Assembly (NCBI RefSeq): GCF_020687765.1
Contig: NZ_JAJEWJ010000009.1
Span: 1-64,000, forward strand
From: Sphingobacterium sp. FBM7-1
GTDB taxonomy: Bacteria; Bacteroidota; Bacteroidia; Sphingobacteriales; Sphingobacteriaceae
Reading direction: 5' to 3'
DNA: 64,000 nt
Shown here piece by piece: positions 63,613 to 64,000 of the stretch. A model generated the notes under the pieces. The model was not told where the DNA came from. It saw only the letters and a program-made list of their open reading frames with translations, and ran no database searches. The translations under genes were made by a program, and so were the position numbers. Numbering within the stretch: position 1 is the first letter of the stretch; each line of letters begins with the position of its first letter.

Positions 63613-63648
63613 AACCAGGCGGCTGCTCTAAAAAGAGCCCGTCTGGTT
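63613..63648. other. Intergenic hairpin between ric and the next gene
   Basis: AACCAG at 63613 pairs with CTGGTT ending at 63648, and inner GC-rich parts (GGCTGCTCT with AGAGCCC) also pair over an A-rich loop. No T run follows, so it may be an attenuator or RNA-stabilising element rather than a terminator. Confidence 0.4.
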
Positions 63649-63672
63649 GGATAAGTTACACGCATCAACAAA

Positions 63673-64000
63673 ATGGCAGATATATTTATTAATAAAGCAC
63701 CTAAAGAACTTGCGGTTATTCCTTTTTACGGGACGGCAGCGCTATTCTTCGTCTTGCTGTGCACCCTACTTTTCTTTTCCGCATCAACGCTTGGTGGACA
63801 TTATTTTAGTCCATCCATTTTAGCAATTGTCCATACGGCCGCGTTAGGCTGGGGTACGATGGTTATTTTTGGCGCAGCGTATCAGCTGCTTCCCGTCATC
63901 TGTGAACGGGAGTTATACAGCACACCCCTGGCACTGCTCTCCTACTTCCTTTTGACCATCGGTACCTGTGGCATGATTTGGTCCTTCTGGTGGTTTGATA
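63673..64000 (+). CDS. Partial heme-copper oxidase-like membrane protein (runs off window)
   Basis: The frame opens at ATG 63673 (MADIFINKAPKELAVIPFYG) and is still open at the end, 109 codons on. It shows at least three hydrophobic helices, with SILAIVHTAALGWGTMVIFG and AAYQLLPVI carrying a His in the place of a heme ligand. It resembles the subunit I-like proteins found beside nos and nitric oxide genes in Bacteroidota, and the protein at 54025. The full identity needs the next window. Confidence 0.65.
   Translation, partial: MADIFINKAPKELAVIPFYGTAALFFVLLCTLLFFSASTLGGHYFSPSILAIVHTAALGWGTMVIFGAAYQLLPVICERELYSTPLALLSYFLLTIGTCGMIWSFWWFD

Overview
The window looks like chromosomal DNA of a Bacteroidota bacterium, most likely family Sphingobacteriaceae. 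Supporting signs are the family-typical proteins (DUF4249 lipoprotein beside a TonB receptor, DUF3467, DUF4783, DUF4397, a RemB/Wzi-like barrel, SufS/SufE), promoter boxes of the form TTTG-N19-TAnnTTTG, few Shine-Dalgarno sites, and many Sec signal peptides ending in AQ or in a lipobox Cys.

Bases 1 to about 17,100 are accessory and much of this stretch is decaying. It holds a broken IS3-like transposase (180-1058), an orphan gene tail and two small secreted proteins, an internally deleted IS66 element with a duplicated end (2747-5014), a HEPN-motif protein, and a large Avs-like STAND NTPase (6728-11422) whose reading frame is cut by one in-frame TGA. After these come a Fic protein with four spaced promoter repeats, a truncated cyclase and alcohol dehydrogenase pair, an SMR transporter, an AlkB-like dioxygenase, a nucleotidyltransferase with a small partner, and a block of degenerate 21-bp tandem repeats (16562-17087). 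The first 12 kb is visibly more AT-rich than what follows.

Bases 17,137 to about 54,000 are conserved core genes. They include GNAT/nitrilase plus DUF3467, an M42 peptidase, lgt, aroQ, a RemB-like barrel, murI, sufS-sufE, an acyl-ACP desaturase, a type II NADH dehydrogenase, a PolX-like PHP protein lacking polymerase residues, an M48 lipoprotein protease, plsY, nadC, a TPR protein, gpmI and apt. A TolC/adaptor operon, a TonB receptor/DUF4249/esterase operon, a large FAD/Fe-S oxidoreductase and an Lrp-DMT transporter pair complete this part.

Bases 54,025 to 64,000 form a nitrous oxide respiration locus. On the minus strand are a Crp/Fnr regulator and a heme-copper-oxidase-like membrane protein. 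Diverging on the plus strand are a cytochrome c lipoprotein, a Sec-type (clade II) nosZ, a four-helix membrane protein, nosL, nosD, nosF, nosY, a DUF2249-ScdA/Ric di-iron repair protein, and the start of a second heme-copper-like membrane protein that runs off the window. NosZ reduces N2O, NosL and NosDFY serve copper-site maturation, the cytochrome c probably delivers electrons, and Ric repairs nitrosative damage. No nitrite reductase or unmistakable nitric oxide reductase is visible here.
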